A stretch of 64,000 nt of DNA from Daejeonella lutea (lineage in GTDB: Bacteria > Bacteroidota > Bacteroidia > Sphingobacteriales > Sphingobacteriaceae): positions 467,968 through 531,967 of the forward strand of contig NZ_FUYR01000001.1 of assembly GCF_900168015.1 (NCBI RefSeq), in the 5' to 3' direction. The notes below the pieces were generated by a model, which ran no database searches, was not told where the DNA came from, and worked only from the letters and a program-made list of their open reading frames with translations. Position 1 is the stretch's first letter. Each line of letters starts with the position of its first letter. The translations under genes were made by a program, and so were the position numbers. Shown piece by piece: positions 55,331 to 63,335 of this stretch.

Positions 55331-56077
55331 ATGGACGGTCAGAAAAAGAAGGTCTGTATTTTTAACTGGAGCGGCGGAAAGGACAGTTCGCTTGCGCTTT
55401 ATCACTGCCTTAATGATCCTAAACTTGATATTCGATATCTTGTTACGACCGTAAATGACAGTGCGAATCGAGTATCGATGCACGGGGTACGTGAAGAGCT
55501 GCTGATCCGGCAGGCTGAATCAATTGGCATTCCCTTATATCAGATCAGGCTTCCGGAAATGCCAGGTATGAAAGAGTATGATGAAGCAATGTCCCGGCAT
55601 CTGCAGAAGTTCAAAGACGAGGGTGTAACGCATTCAATATTTGGTGATATTTTCCTTGAGGATTTGAGGAAGTACAGGGAAGACCGATTAGCAGAAGCCG
55701 GCTTAAAAGCCATTTTTCCTCTGTGGAAGAGGGATACAACCGAACTGATTAATGAATTCCTGCGTCTTGGATTTCGTACAATGATCGTCTGTACTCAGCA
55801 TTATCTTGAAAGTTTTTCCGGAAAGGAAATTACAAAGGAGCTAATTACAACATTTCCGGAAGATATCGATGTGTGCGGCGAGAATGGCGAGTTCCACACC
55901 TTTGCGTTTGATGGACCAATATTCAAACATCCGATAAGGTTTGAAGTGGGAGAGAAGGTGTTTAAAGAGTTCAAGGCTCCGAAAGATGCCGATGATAGTT
56001 GTATATCTCCAGGACCTAAACAGAATGAAAGGGCAGGCTTTTGGTATACAGATCTTGTCCCGCTCACGCAGAAATAA
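55331..56077 (+). CDS. Dph6-related ATP-pyrophosphatase
   Basis: 248 residues. The PP-loop FNWSGGKDSSLALYHCL binds ATP; the family is related to eukaryotic diphthine-ammonia ligase (Dph6). Bacteria lack diphthamide, so the natural amidation substrate is unknown. The conserved core continues with GVTHSIFGDIFLEDLRKYRED and CGENGEFHTFAFDGP. It starts directly after the YjbR stop (TAAATG). Confidence 0.88.
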   Translation: MDGQKKKVCIFNWSGGKDSSLALYHCLNDPKLDIRYLVTTVNDSANRVSMHGVREELLIRQAESIGIPLYQIRLPEMPGMKEYDEAMSRHLQKFKDEGVTHSIFGDIFLEDLRKYREDRLAEAGLKAIFPLWKRDTTELINEFLRLGFRTMIVCTQHYLESFSGKEITKELITTFPEDIDVCGENGEFHTFAFDGPIFKHPIRFEVGEKVFKEFKAPKDADDSCISPGPKQNERAGFWYTDLVPLTQK

Positions 56078-56119
56078 GACCAAATCCCGGGCTTTCTGCT
56101 TTTTCTCACTGATTCTCCG

Positions 56120-56127
56120 TACCTTTG
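56120..56127 (+). promoter_or_regulatory. Promoter -7 box for the J-KTSC gene
   Basis: TACCTTTG fits TAnnTTTG exactly, 45 bp before the ATG at 56173. Confidence 0.45.
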
Positions 56128-56172
56128 CAGAATTATTTGAAGGTGTAGTGCTTTCATATTAAAAGCTTACCC

Positions 56173-56622
56173 ATGAAGAAGATAGTTGACTACCGGAAAT
56201 TACTGGAAGTAGATAAAAATGCAGACCTGCAAACACTGAAATCAGTTTACAGGTCCTTAATGAAGACCTGGCACCCGGATAAATTTACCGAATCAGTTGA
56301 GGCAAGGGAAGAAGCTGAAGAAAAGAGCAAGACCATTATTGAAGCTTACCACTTTCTGGTAAGTATTGCCCCTGAAACCCGCAACCAGACTTTTGCTGAG
56401 TACACCATTACCACTACTACTTCCATGATCCTGGACTTTGAATATCAGTCGCAGGTACTTAAAGTTAGCTTTACCGACGGAAGTGTTTACGAGTATTTCG
56501 ATGTACCGAAAGCTGTGTATGTCAAGCTGATCAATGCTGATTCGCCAGGTAGGTTCGCACGACGCCACATTTACAACAACTTTGTATACAGGAGTACCAG
56601 CAGGCTAGCGGCAAGCGTATAA
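56173..56622 (+). CDS. J-domain plus KTSC-domain protein
   Basis: 149 residues. Residues about 1-65 are a J domain with HPD in KTWHPDKFTE, the motif that stimulates Hsp70 (DnaK) ATPase. Residues about 80-145 are a KTSC domain (DFEYQSQVLKVSFTDGSVYEYFDVP...), a small domain also found in lysyl-tRNA synthetase and phage contexts, possibly RNA-binding. The fusion would bring DnaK to a target bound by KTSC. Stand-alone gene with its own promoter box. Confidence 0.85.
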   Translation: MKKIVDYRKLLEVDKNADLQTLKSVYRSLMKTWHPDKFTESVEAREEAEEKSKTIIEAYHFLVSIAPETRNQTFAEYTITTTTSMILDFEYQSQVLKVSFTDGSVYEYFDVPKAVYVKLINADSPGRFARRHIYNNFVYRSTSRLAASV

Positions 56623-56679
56623 TTAAATTCAGATCAGCTCACGTTAGATACTATTCACAGAGTATTATATTTGACGTGT

Positions 56680-57294
56680 ATGTATATCCCCAAATTTAAC
56701 CTAGCTACTGACAGAGATGAAATAGTCTCGTTTATGCAGCGCTTCAGCTTTGCTACGATCATAAGCAGCAAAAATGATATTCCTGTAGCTACTCATTTGC
56801 CTTTTATTGTCACCATACGTGATGATCAGGTGGTACTAACATCCCACTTCGCAAAAGCTAATGAGCAGTGGAAAGATCTGGAAGGCAATAAGCCACTTGT
56901 CATCTTTAGTGAGCCGCACGCATATATCTCCACATCAAATTATGATAAGGAACTAAATGTGCCCACCTGGAATTATATTTCTGTTCATGCTTACGGCAAG
57001 GCCCAGCTACTGACTGAGCCCGCAGAAGCAATGAAAGTTATAAACTCTACTATTGAGGCTTTCGAACAATCTTATGGAAAGCAATGGGATTCATTTCCTG
57101 ATGAGTATAAATCCAAAATGCTTCATGGCATAGTCGCCTTTGAAGTGGTTGTGGATGACCTGCAGGGGAAGAAGAAACTAAGCCAGAACAGATCTGAAAG
57201 CGAAAAGGACAAAATCATTCAAGCTCTTTCACACAGCAACGATATGAACGAAAAAGTTATTGCCAGTTATATGCTCAGTGATAAATCTAAATAA
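56680..57294 (+). CDS. FMN-binding protein of the PaiB family
   Basis: 204 residues from ATG 56680 (MYIPKFNLATD), the usual start of the family; a TTG at 56671 would add three residues. The split-barrel flavin-binding fold is indicated by SFATIISSKNDIPVATHLPF and VPTWNYISVHAYGKAQ. PaiB was described as a negative regulator of sporulation and protease genes in Bacillus; here the role is unknown, perhaps redox sensing. Confidence 0.87.
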   Translation: MYIPKFNLATDRDEIVSFMQRFSFATIISSKNDIPVATHLPFIVTIRDDQVVLTSHFAKANEQWKDLEGNKPLVIFSEPHAYISTSNYDKELNVPTWNYISVHAYGKAQLLTEPAEAMKVINSTIEAFEQSYGKQWDSFPDEYKSKMLHGIVAFEVVVDDLQGKKKLSQNRSESEKDKIIQALSHSNDMNEKVIASYMLSDKSK

Positions 57295-57303
57295 AGGTCC
57301 CTT

Positions 57304-57612
57304 ATGGTATTCATCACTAATCTTATTTACATAAACCCTGGCCAGGAGCAAGTCTTTGACGAATTCGAGAAGATCGCTATCCCAATTATGTCAAAGTATA
57401 AGGGCAAGATGTTGGCACGGATCAGGCCGGGTAAAGACGCTTTCATCGAACAGAGTATTGAGAGCCCTTACGAAATACACTTAGGGGAATTTGAATCAGA
57501 AGAGGATTTTAATGCATTTCTGAAGGATGATGAGCGAAAGCAATTTCTGCATCTGAAAGAAAAGGCCATACGATCTACCGTATTAGTGACTGGCAGGAGA
57601 GCGGGAATTTAA
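57304..57612 (+). CDS. Small DUF1330/ABM-like protein
   Basis: 102 residues with a ferredoxin-like dimeric alpha-beta layout (VFITNLIYINPGQEQVFDEFEKIA, residues about 2-25; then YEIHLGEFESEEDFNAFLKDD). Such proteins are related to antibiotic-biosynthesis monooxygenases and DUF1330. It lies 9 bp after the PaiB gene and may be cotranscribed. Function unknown. Confidence 0.7.
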   Translation: MVFITNLIYINPGQEQVFDEFEKIAIPIMSKYKGKMLARIRPGKDAFIEQSIESPYEIHLGEFESEEDFNAFLKDDERKQFLHLKEKAIRSTVLVTGRRAGI

Positions 57613-57617
57613 ACCTT

Positions 57618-57953
57618 CTAATCAGCTTTAAGTTTAGTAAATAGCTTATAAATATTCTCTGACTGCATAATCACCGTGAGCACAAAGATCACCTGAAAAG
57701 CCATCAGAATAGTGTCTGGTGATATGCCCATAATAAAGTCATCAGCGTTGGCGAGCATGCTGTTAACAACCAGTCCGAAACCTGTGCCGAGTACAAAGAA
57801 TATAAACGAGATCCTTAAACTGCGATGAATTGAGGTCTTGTATTTCATCTCAGCGTGTATTCGGTTCATTGTATTCTCTTCAAAGTCGCTGAACGGCATC
57901 TCTAATTTGCCTTTTTGCATCAGGACTGAAAATCTGTCTTTAGATCTTTCCAT
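57618..57953 (-). CDS. Small membrane protein downstream of ECF sigma factor
   Basis: 111 residues from ATG 57953 (a GTG at 57956 would add one residue). The first half is polar (MERSKDRFSVLMQKGKLEMP, then FSDFEENTMNRIHAEM), followed by two membrane helices (about 48-68 and 82-100). It lies 3 bp after the sigma factor stop, the place of an anti-sigma factor. A short soluble N-terminus before two helices fits an anti-sigma-like role, but no known anti-sigma motif is visible. Confidence 0.65.
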   Translation of the reverse strand: MERSKDRFSVLMQKGKLEMPFSDFEENTMNRIHAEMKYKTSIHRSLRISFIFFVLGTGFGLVVNSMLANADDFIMGISPDTILMAFQVIFVLTVIMQSENIYKLFTKLKAD

Positions 57954-57956
57954 CAC

Positions 57957-58505
57957 TTAATAGTTAAATTCTGATTTCATAAGGTCACTCAGTACCACAT
58001 GCATATTTTTCCGTGCCCGGTGCAGTGTAACCTTAGTATTCGACTCCGACCAGCCGGTTATTTCACAAACTTCTTTGATACTTTCTTCCTGCAGATAGAA
58101 CAGGCGTAATGCGAGGCTTTCATTGGGAATCAACTTTTTCAGCGCTTCATTAATCAGATAAGTTTGTTCTTCTTCTTTTAACGATGCCAAGAATGAATCG
58201 TCTGGGATATAGGCTTCATAATCCGCATTAAAAGAGATGATCTCTTTCTTGATCTTCTTTAAGCGGGTAAGAGCTTCGTTAACTACTATCCGGTAGAACC
58301 AGGTGCTGAATTTAGATTGACGGTTGAACGACTTCAGTGCGTTAAATGCTTTTACGAACGCATCCTGAACCACTTCCTGAGCAATATATTCATCTTTAAC
58401 AACAGACATGGTGACTGAAAAGGCCATGTCTTTGTACTCTTTCAGGAAATACCTGAATGCTTCGCGATCACCGCTAAGGACTTTTTCGATGTAGATATCG
58501 TCCAT
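57957..58505 (-). CDS. ECF-type RNA polymerase sigma factor
   Basis: 182 residues. Region 2 spans about 8-75 (FLKEYKDMAFSVTMSVVKDE, AQEVVQDAFVKAFNAL, FSTWFYRIVVNEAL), and region 4 spans about 120-175 (LRLFYLQEESIKEVCEITGW, SNTKVTLHRARKNM). It directs RNA polymerase to its own promoters. It is the middle gene of a three-gene operon: the DUF6249 protein is upstream by 8 bp and the putative membrane partner downstream by 3 bp. Confidence 0.9.
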   Translation of the reverse strand: MDDIYIEKVLSGDREAFRYFLKEYKDMAFSVTMSVVKDEYIAQEVVQDAFVKAFNALKSFNRQSKFSTWFYRIVVNEALTRLKKIKKEIISFNADYEAYIPDDSFLASLKEEEQTYLINEALKKLIPNESLALRLFYLQEESIKEVCEITGWSESNTKVTLHRARKNMHVVLSDLMKSEFNY

Positions 58506-58513
58506 TTAAGCTT

Positions 58514-58861
58514 CTAGCTTTTTTTGTCAAGGCGGTTAGCATAGACCATGCCTAATCCACCGATTATTCCAACCAAAGCCACTTCGAGACCCTCGGGAAC
58601 ATTGATAGATAGGCTGTGAAGGATGGTCACGATCATTATTCCAATGCTTATTGCGATAATTATAATACCAATCCGTTGTAACGAATTCTCGCTACGCCGT
58701 GGTAATGGGCTATTCGTCAGTCCTTTTTCAATGAGAAGCATTTTCTCATTGTGCTTCGCCTTGAAATAAAAGATAGCGGAAATGAAAAGACAAACCATTA
58801 ATATTCCAAAGAGGACAAAGGCAGCAGATTGCGGATCAATGCTATAAAGTAATAGGTTCAT
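58514..58861 (-). CDS. DUF6249 membrane protein
   Basis: 115 residues with three hydrophobic helices (about 12-34, 60-82, 90-108) and a basic loop (FKAKHNEKMLLIEKG). The family is Bacteroidota-specific and accompanies ECF sigma factors, as here. It heads the sigma operon. Function unknown; possibly membrane sensing. Confidence 0.75.
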   Translation of the reverse strand: MNLLLYSIDPQSAAFVLFGILMVCLFISAIFYFKAKHNEKMLLIEKGLTNSPLPRRSENSLQRIGIIIIAISIGIMIVTILHSLSINVPEGLEVALVGIIGGLGMVYANRLDKKS

Positions 58862-59003
58862 AATTATATAGTTTAATTAATATTTACCCATAGGATATCA
58901 GCCAGACACGAAAGGTTACAAGAATTGAAAATAGTTATTAATTACCAAACTAGCCCGGCCTTAAGTTGCTGGCTGGAAGGGTATAGTCAATGCAATTATT
59001 AAA

Positions 59004-59031
59004 TAGTTGAGAGTTGAAAGTGAAGAGTTGC
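59004..59031. repeat. Half heptad element (GTTGAGA type)
   Basis: GTTGAGAGTTGAAAGTGAAG and a few bases more: a short left arm of the same type as the array at 15.5 kb, without a right arm. It lies in the 280-bp gap between the sigma operon and the SRPBCC gene. Confidence 0.45.
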
Positions 59032-59115
59032 AAATGGACTAGACGCTGTGAGAGTGTTGGATTGTATGTAGGTAGTTTCAGGTTAGACGACCAACGTGCT
59101 TAGTTATATTATTTC

Positions 59116-59123
59116 TATTTTTG
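59116..59123 (+). promoter_or_regulatory. Promoter -7 box for the SRPBCC gene
   Basis: TATTTTTG fits TAnnTTTG and lies 18 bp before ATG 59142. Confidence 0.4.
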
Positions 59124-59141
59124 AACCACTAAAACGTTATT

Positions 59142-59633
59142 ATGAACGATTTTGACTGGACCTCGTTTACAAAAAGAATTGCTATCAGGGCAGGAATTGC
59201 GGAGATTTACGATGCCTGGACTAAGAGTGAAGAACTGCAGAAGTGGTTCCTGGAAAAGGCTACTTTTTATAATTCTGATAAGTCCCTGGAGCCAAGAGTC
59301 AGTGCATACGCAGGCAATTCATATACGTGGATTTGGTATCTGTATGAGGATGCTATGAATGGCCGGATCACGGCTGCAAATTGGAAAGACTTTCTGCAGT
59401 TTACTTTCGAGGGTGAATGTTTGGTAGATGTAAAACTTAGTGAAGATAATGGATATACGATCGTCGAACTCAGGCATCACAATATTCCCACGGATGATAA
59501 TTCAAAGAAGTTCATCAGGCTTGGCTGTTCTAATGGCTGGGGCTTTTACCTAACAAACTTGAAGTCGATTTATGAAGGGGGAATAGATCTCAGAAATAAG
59601 GATAGTAATCTAAGTCCGATGATTAATAATTAA
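59142..59633 (+). CDS. SRPBCC/AHSA1-type protein
   Basis: 163 residues. The START-like helix-grip fold is indicated by AIRAGIAEIYDAWTKSEELQKWF at the N-terminus and SNGWGFYLTNLKSIYEGG at the C-terminus, typical of the Aha1-C/SRPBCC family. These bind hydrophobic ligands or partners; specific role unknown. Confidence 0.85.
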   Translation: MNDFDWTSFTKRIAIRAGIAEIYDAWTKSEELQKWFLEKATFYNSDKSLEPRVSAYAGNSYTWIWYLYEDAMNGRITAANWKDFLQFTFEGECLVDVKLSEDNGYTIVELRHHNIPTDDNSKKFIRLGCSNGWGFYLTNLKSIYEGGIDLRNKDSNLSPMINN

Positions 59634-59654
59634 AGTTTTTGTATCTTGTAAATA

Positions 59655-60011
59655 ATGAAGATCTGTGTTCGAAATATTTTACTCCTATTTCTTCTAAGCA
59701 CCGGCGCACGTCTATTTGCGCAGAATGAACCTACTCGTATTATACTGGATTGTAAAGGCACACCCACTGGTCCGATGCCGCTTTTCGTTTTTAAAGTTGC
59801 GAACAAAGAGTGGGCTGTGAATTCAACTCCCAAAACCTTCAAACCTGAATGGATTAAAAACATAAAGATTCTAAAGTCGTCTGATGGTTTGAAATACGGT
59901 AAAGGAGGAGAAAATGGGGTTGTCGTGATTGAAGTTAATAATAAGGATAGTAAACGAGTGTACGCACTGATTCGGGAAGATTCCAGAAAGATTATCCCTA
60001 TCGATAATTAG
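59655..60011 (+). CDS. Small secreted protein with TonB-plug-like NGVVVI motif, copy 1
   Basis: 118 residues with a signal peptide (about 1-22, ending LFAQ). The body has a short sandwich and the pattern KYGKGGENGVVVIEV, which resembles the end of the plug domain of TonB-dependent receptors (YGSRAANGVVLI type). No barrel follows, so it is an orphan plug-like module. It is followed 10 bp later by a second protein with the same motif. Function unknown; possibly a competitor or ligand of TonB or receptors. Confidence 0.65.
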   Translation: MKICVRNILLLFLLSTGARLFAQNEPTRIILDCKGTPTGPMPLFVFKVANKEWAVNSTPKTFKPEWIKNIKILKSSDGLKYGKGGENGVVVIEVNNKDSKRVYALIREDSRKIIPIDN

Positions 60012-60021
60012 CGGATAATAA

Positions 60022-60492
60022 ATGTCGCTACTCGTGAGAAAATCTATTAAGTTTCTTGTTGTTATACTGTTTTGCTCGTTCAGTTTCGATAGCCTGGGAC
60101 AAGAACGACTTCCGCCTATTGCAAACCCTTCCAGAGATAATTTTGCCTTGTTATCATCGGCGCCTTTAGTTCCAATAGATAGTCTCGTACCGCCGCGGTC
60201 ACAGCCTACAGTTGCCAAGATTATAATTTGCGGCCCATGCGGTCAACATGGGGATAAGCCTGTTTATATATTAACGATCAAAGGCAAATCAGTTCCCTTG
60301 CCCATGGAGCTTTCCGATAAGGTTCCTGCAAGCTCAATCGAAGCTATTAATATACTTACACGTAATAAGGCCAGGAAGTTTGGTGCGGGGGCGGTAACGA
60401 ATGGAGTTGTTGTAATCAGTGTAAAAAAAGAATTCGAGAAAGAAATATTAGCCGCACTGCCATCAGATTATAAAAAGCTGCATAATTTGTAG
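60022..60492 (+). CDS. Small secreted protein with TonB-plug-like NGVVVI motif, copy 2
   Basis: 156 residues, signal peptide about 1-26 (ending SLGQ). A Pro-rich stretch (about 30-70) is followed by a conserved-looking CGPCGQHGDKPVYILTIKG and the plug-like FGAGAVTNGVVVISV. It is a distant paralogue of the preceding gene. The CGPC pair could form a disulfide or bind metal. Function unknown. Confidence 0.65.
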   Translation: MSLLVRKSIKFLVVILFCSFSFDSLGQERLPPIANPSRDNFALLSSAPLVPIDSLVPPRSQPTVAKIIICGPCGQHGDKPVYILTIKGKSVPLPMELSDKVPASSIEAINILTRNKARKFGAGAVTNGVVVISVKKEFEKEILAALPSDYKKLHNL

Positions 60493-60532
60493 GAATTCAA
60501 ACAATACGCGCCAATTCTCATTTTCTTATTTC

Positions 60533-61087
60533 ATGAATAACATTCTTTTCTTTGGCGATAGCCTGACCGCCGGGTATGGCCTGGGCAATGTAGACAACGA
60601 ATCATTTCCGGCTTTGATGGGGCAGAAGATAAAAGACGCCGGTTTGGATTATAGAATAATAAACGCAGGACTTAGTGGCGACACATCCTCCGGCGGATTG
60701 GCAAGATTGGATTACTGGATTAGTCAGCCGATAAAGGTTTTTATACTGGAATTGGGCATTAATGACATTTTACGGGGAATACCACCATCACGCACCTTAG
60801 CCAACCTCGATTCGATTGTACGCAAAGTTAAAGCCAAGTACCCTGATGTGAAGCTGGCCTTAATGGGGATGGAAATACCGGCATTTATTCCCGGAGCCTT
60901 TGCTGCCGAATTTCGAAGTATTTTCAGAAAGCTTGCCGAATCGCACGATATGGTATTTGTTCCTTTTTTCCTGGAAGGTGTTGCTGGTCTGGCACATCTT
61001 AACATGAAGGATGGATTGCACCCCTCAGCTGCGGGTTACAGGATAATTGCGGATAAGGTGTGGCCTGTTATACAAAAGATCTTGTGA
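60533..61087 (+). CDS. SGNH/GDSL esterase (TesA-like)
   Basis: 184 residues. Block I FFGDSLTAGYGLG carries the nucleophile Ser, block II INAGLSGDTSSGG the oxyanion Gly, block III LGINDILRG the Asn, and DGLHPSAAGY the Asp-His pair. Length and order fit TesA-type arylesterase/lysophospholipase. No signal peptide is visible, so it appears cytoplasmic, unlike E. coli TesA. A GC-rich palindrome and the terminator of the next minus-strand gene follow. Confidence 0.9.
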   Translation: MNNILFFGDSLTAGYGLGNVDNESFPALMGQKIKDAGLDYRIINAGLSGDTSSGGLARLDYWISQPIKVFILELGINDILRGIPPSRTLANLDSIVRKVKAKYPDVKLALMGMEIPAFIPGAFAAEFRSIFRKLAESHDMVFVPFFLEGVAGLAHLNMKDGLHPSAAGYRIIADKVWPVIQKIL

Positions 61088-61411
61088 CCTTTGTCCAAGG
61101 TATGGGAGTATGTGGTGTTTCCACTGATTCTTCGCGAGGAGTCCGAATTTTAAAGGAACCGGGCTTAAACCATAAATAGCAGCAGAACAATTCCCGATCT
61201 AAACCCGATCGAAGCGGCAGCTTTTTGCCTTTTCGGGCAAAAACTACCGGCCTACCGGCAGGCAGGCAGCGTAGAGCGGGGCTGGATAAACCTATGATCA
61301 ATTGTCTGTGCTTTTCAAGAATAAAACGTTTTCAAAACGTCTCTGCAATTCGGCTAACACAAAAAAGCCCATCTCCAATGAGACAGGCCTTTGATCTTTG
61401 GAAGATCGTGA
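61088..61411. other. Gene-free region with GC-rich palindrome
   Basis: The region between the convergent esterase and NTF2-like genes contains a GC-rich imperfect palindrome (ACCGGCCTACCGGCAGGCAG, 61247-61266) that shares CCGGCAGGCAGG with 61881-61900. The open frame over it gives repeat-derived peptide and is not a gene. Confidence 0.5.
61361..61391 (-). terminator. Terminator of the NTF2-like gene
   Basis: On the minus strand AGGCCTGTCTC and GAGATGGGCTT pair (two G-T wobbles) around ATTG, followed by a T run, about 22 bp after the stop at 61412. Confidence 0.75.
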
Positions 61412-61837
61412 TTATATAAAGGAAGTGGAAACACTTGTAATTTTCCAGCCCTTACCTGTATTTGACAGGTTCAGATAGCTAACTTTTGAGAAGGTATCAT
61501 ATTTCATGGTTACTTTAACAACGCTGAAAGTTGGGGTTCCTTCAACAATAGTGTAGCTTGTAGAGCAGTTTTGTTTAACGTTTTCGCTTGCTTTTAATGC
61601 ATTCAGCATTTCTGCTTTGTTGTGGCTAACAATTTTTTCGCCGCGGGATGAAGAGAACTTAACGCCATTGTCAAGTACTTCCGGCAGAGCTGCAATTTTT
61701 CCTTCAGCTACTGCTGAGATGTAAGTTTTCAAAGCGTAGTTCATTTCAAGTTTTTCTTTAGCTGTACCATCAGCTGCGAATGATGAAAATGAGAAAGCGA
61801 TTAATAATGCTGCGGTGATTGTTTTTAGAGTTTTCAT
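61412..61837 (-). CDS. Secreted NTF2-like protein
   Basis: 141 residues with a signal peptide (about 1-21, ending SFAADG). The remainder has the alpha-beta cone of NTF2-like (lumazine/SnoaL-like) proteins: LEMNYALKTYISAVAEGKIA, ALKASENVKQNCSTSYTIVEG. No catalytic residues stand out. Function unknown. Confidence 0.8.
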   Translation of the reverse strand: MKTLKTITAALLIAFSFSSFAADGTAKEKLEMNYALKTYISAVAEGKIAALPEVLDNGVKFSSSRGEKIVSHNKAEMLNALKASENVKQNCSTSYTIVEGTPTFSVVKVTMKYDTFSKVSYLNLSNTGKGWKITSVSTSFI

Positions 61838-62203
61838 AATGTTTGAGTTTAAAGTTTAATGTTTGTGTCTTTTGTTTAAACCTGCCTTCCGGCAGGCAGG
61901 TATTGTTTTCTGGTTTGTTTCGTTGATCAAAAGTATATCAGAAAATGCCCCTGGTATACACCAATTAGGCAGATGGCGGGAACTTTTCGGTGAACGGCGG
62001 AAAATACTAGGTGAAAATGGGAGGCGATTTTTTCACCGATTCAATAAGTGATTTTCGCATATGCCTGCGCTGGGTTAGGCTGGTAGAATACTAAATCTAC
62101 TCCCAGCCTCAACATAGTGTTGAACGTAGGATAAACGTAGGATAAACGTAAGATAAACGTAGGATGAAGCTTGCTTAGTGAAGCAATAGTTATAGACTCA
62201 CTT
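61838..62203. other. Gene-free region with palindrome and 11-bp tandem repeat
   Basis: Contains CCTGCCTTCCGGCAGGCAGG (61881-61900), a GC-rich hairpin, and four direct copies of an 11-mer (62123-62166). The open frame across it is repeat-derived. Confidence 0.5.
62123..62166. repeat. Four tandem 11-bp repeats
   Basis: Unit AACGTAGGATA occurs four times head to tail (62123, 62134, 62145, 62156) with one internal and one terminal mismatch. It lies 37 bp after the MoaC-MoaB stop. Confidence 0.85.
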
Positions 62204-63154
62204 TTAGTGGCCTTCACCTTCCATCATCTTCCTGGCATGGAAAACTCCTGGCAAAATGGCTTCCAGCGACTCACGTGCTCCATTGGTGCTTCCCGGAAGG
62301 GTAACGATTAGCGTGTTAGCGATAGTGCCCGCGATAGATCTGCTCATCATAGCCAGCGGGGTACGCATTTGGCCAAAGCTGCGCATTGCTTCAGTTATCC
62401 CGTCGGCGTCACGTTCGAGGATTTCGCGAACAGCATTGGTTGTGTTGTCTCTTGGCCCCAAACCTGTACCGCCAGTGGTGAAGATAAATTCCACATCGGC
62501 GCTTACCCACTCTCTAATCTGTGCCTGAATAGCGTCTTTGTCGTCAGGCAGAACTTTATAGTGCAGTACTTTTGCTTTAACATTTTCGAGCATAGCCGAT
62601 ACCAGCTTGCCGCTTTTATCTTCCCGGGTACCTATTGCAGTTGAATCTGAGCACACGAGCACGGCGCAGGTAGGGGTCTTTTCAGTAAAACGATCACGGT
62701 CGCTTTTGCCGCCTTTCTTTTCCAGAAGCCTTATCTGGCCAATTTCCAAAGACTTGTCTACAGGCTTGAGCATGTCATAAATCTCCAGGGCGGCGACTGA
62801 GACAGCCGTAAGCGTTTCCATCTCAATCCCTGTGCGCCCAATGGATTTCGCTTCTCCGCGGATAACGATACCTGTGCGTTCCATTACAGCTGCATCAAAT
62901 AATTCTGAATGGTCCTCTCTACTTAGAAATTCAAAGGTGAAATCCATGGCATCTATAGTTACCGGATGACAATGGGGAAGGAGCTGAGGAGTAAGCTTTG
63001 CTCCTAAGAAGCCGGCGGCACGTGCCACATCAAACAAGTTTCCTTTAGGCAGGGAGCCGGAATTGATCAGCTCTATTGATTTAGCTGAACAAAAAATGAT
63101 TCCTACTGCTCTGGCGGTGCGGAGAGTGATTTGCTTGCTGGTGATATCGCGCAT
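62204..63154 (-). CDS. moaCB: Bifunctional MoaC-MoaB molybdenum cofactor protein
   Basis: 316 residues. The N-terminal half is MoaC-like (PQLLPHCHPVTIDAMDF, IGRTGIEMETLTAVSVAALEIYDMLKP), which with MoaA turns GTP into cyclic pyranopterin. The C-terminal half is MoaB/MogA-like (FIFTTGGTGLGPRDNTTNAV, VTLPGSTNGARESLEAILPG), which adenylates molybdopterin. Such fusions are known in several phyla. No other cofactor genes are in the window. It would serve the molybdenum hydroxylase at 48.0-50.7 kb. Confidence 0.9.
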   Translation of the reverse strand: MRDITSKQITLRTARAVGIIFCSAKSIELINSGSLPKGNLFDVARAAGFLGAKLTPQLLPHCHPVTIDAMDFTFEFLSREDHSELFDAAVMERTGIVIRGEAKSIGRTGIEMETLTAVSVAALEIYDMLKPVDKSLEIGQIRLLEKKGGKSDRDRFTEKTPTCAVLVCSDSTAIGTREDKSGKLVSAMLENVKAKVLHYKVLPDDKDAIQAQIREWVSADVEFIFTTGGTGLGPRDNTTNAVREILERDADGITEAMRSFGQMRTPLAMMSRSIAGTIANTLIVTLPGSTNGARESLEAILPGVFHARKMMEGEGH

Positions 63155-63160
63155 AAGGGC

Positions 63161-63300
63161 AATTACGAATTACGAATTAAAAGTTACGAAGGAACAGGAA
63201 CTCATTACCGAGGCAAATTACAAAAACATAAGTAGGTTTGGTACAAGATAAGACTGCCGGGTTGCACGTAATTCGTAATTTTTAATTCGTAATTATAACC
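63161..63300. repeat. Heptad-armed element 9 (ATTACGA type)
   Basis: Left arm 63161-63190 (ATTACGA, ATTACGA, ATTAAAA, GTTACGA) and right arm 63266-63300 (complement, TAATTCG/TTTTTAA units) flank a core of about 75 bp. The core contains the 13-mer (63222-63234) that also occurs in the core of the element at 12.7 kb. Confidence 0.7.
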
Positions 63301-63335
63301 CTTCCAATTTAACTATACCTTTTGCACTTTACATG

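Noticed and set aside
61225-61419. 64-codon frame containing an LPAGRQ-like peptide
   Set aside because: The peptide is encoded by a GC-rich palindromic repeat, a common source of false ORFs.
61863-62051. 62-codon frame with KPAFRQAG
   Set aside because: Same repeat-derived peptide; no start context or similarity.
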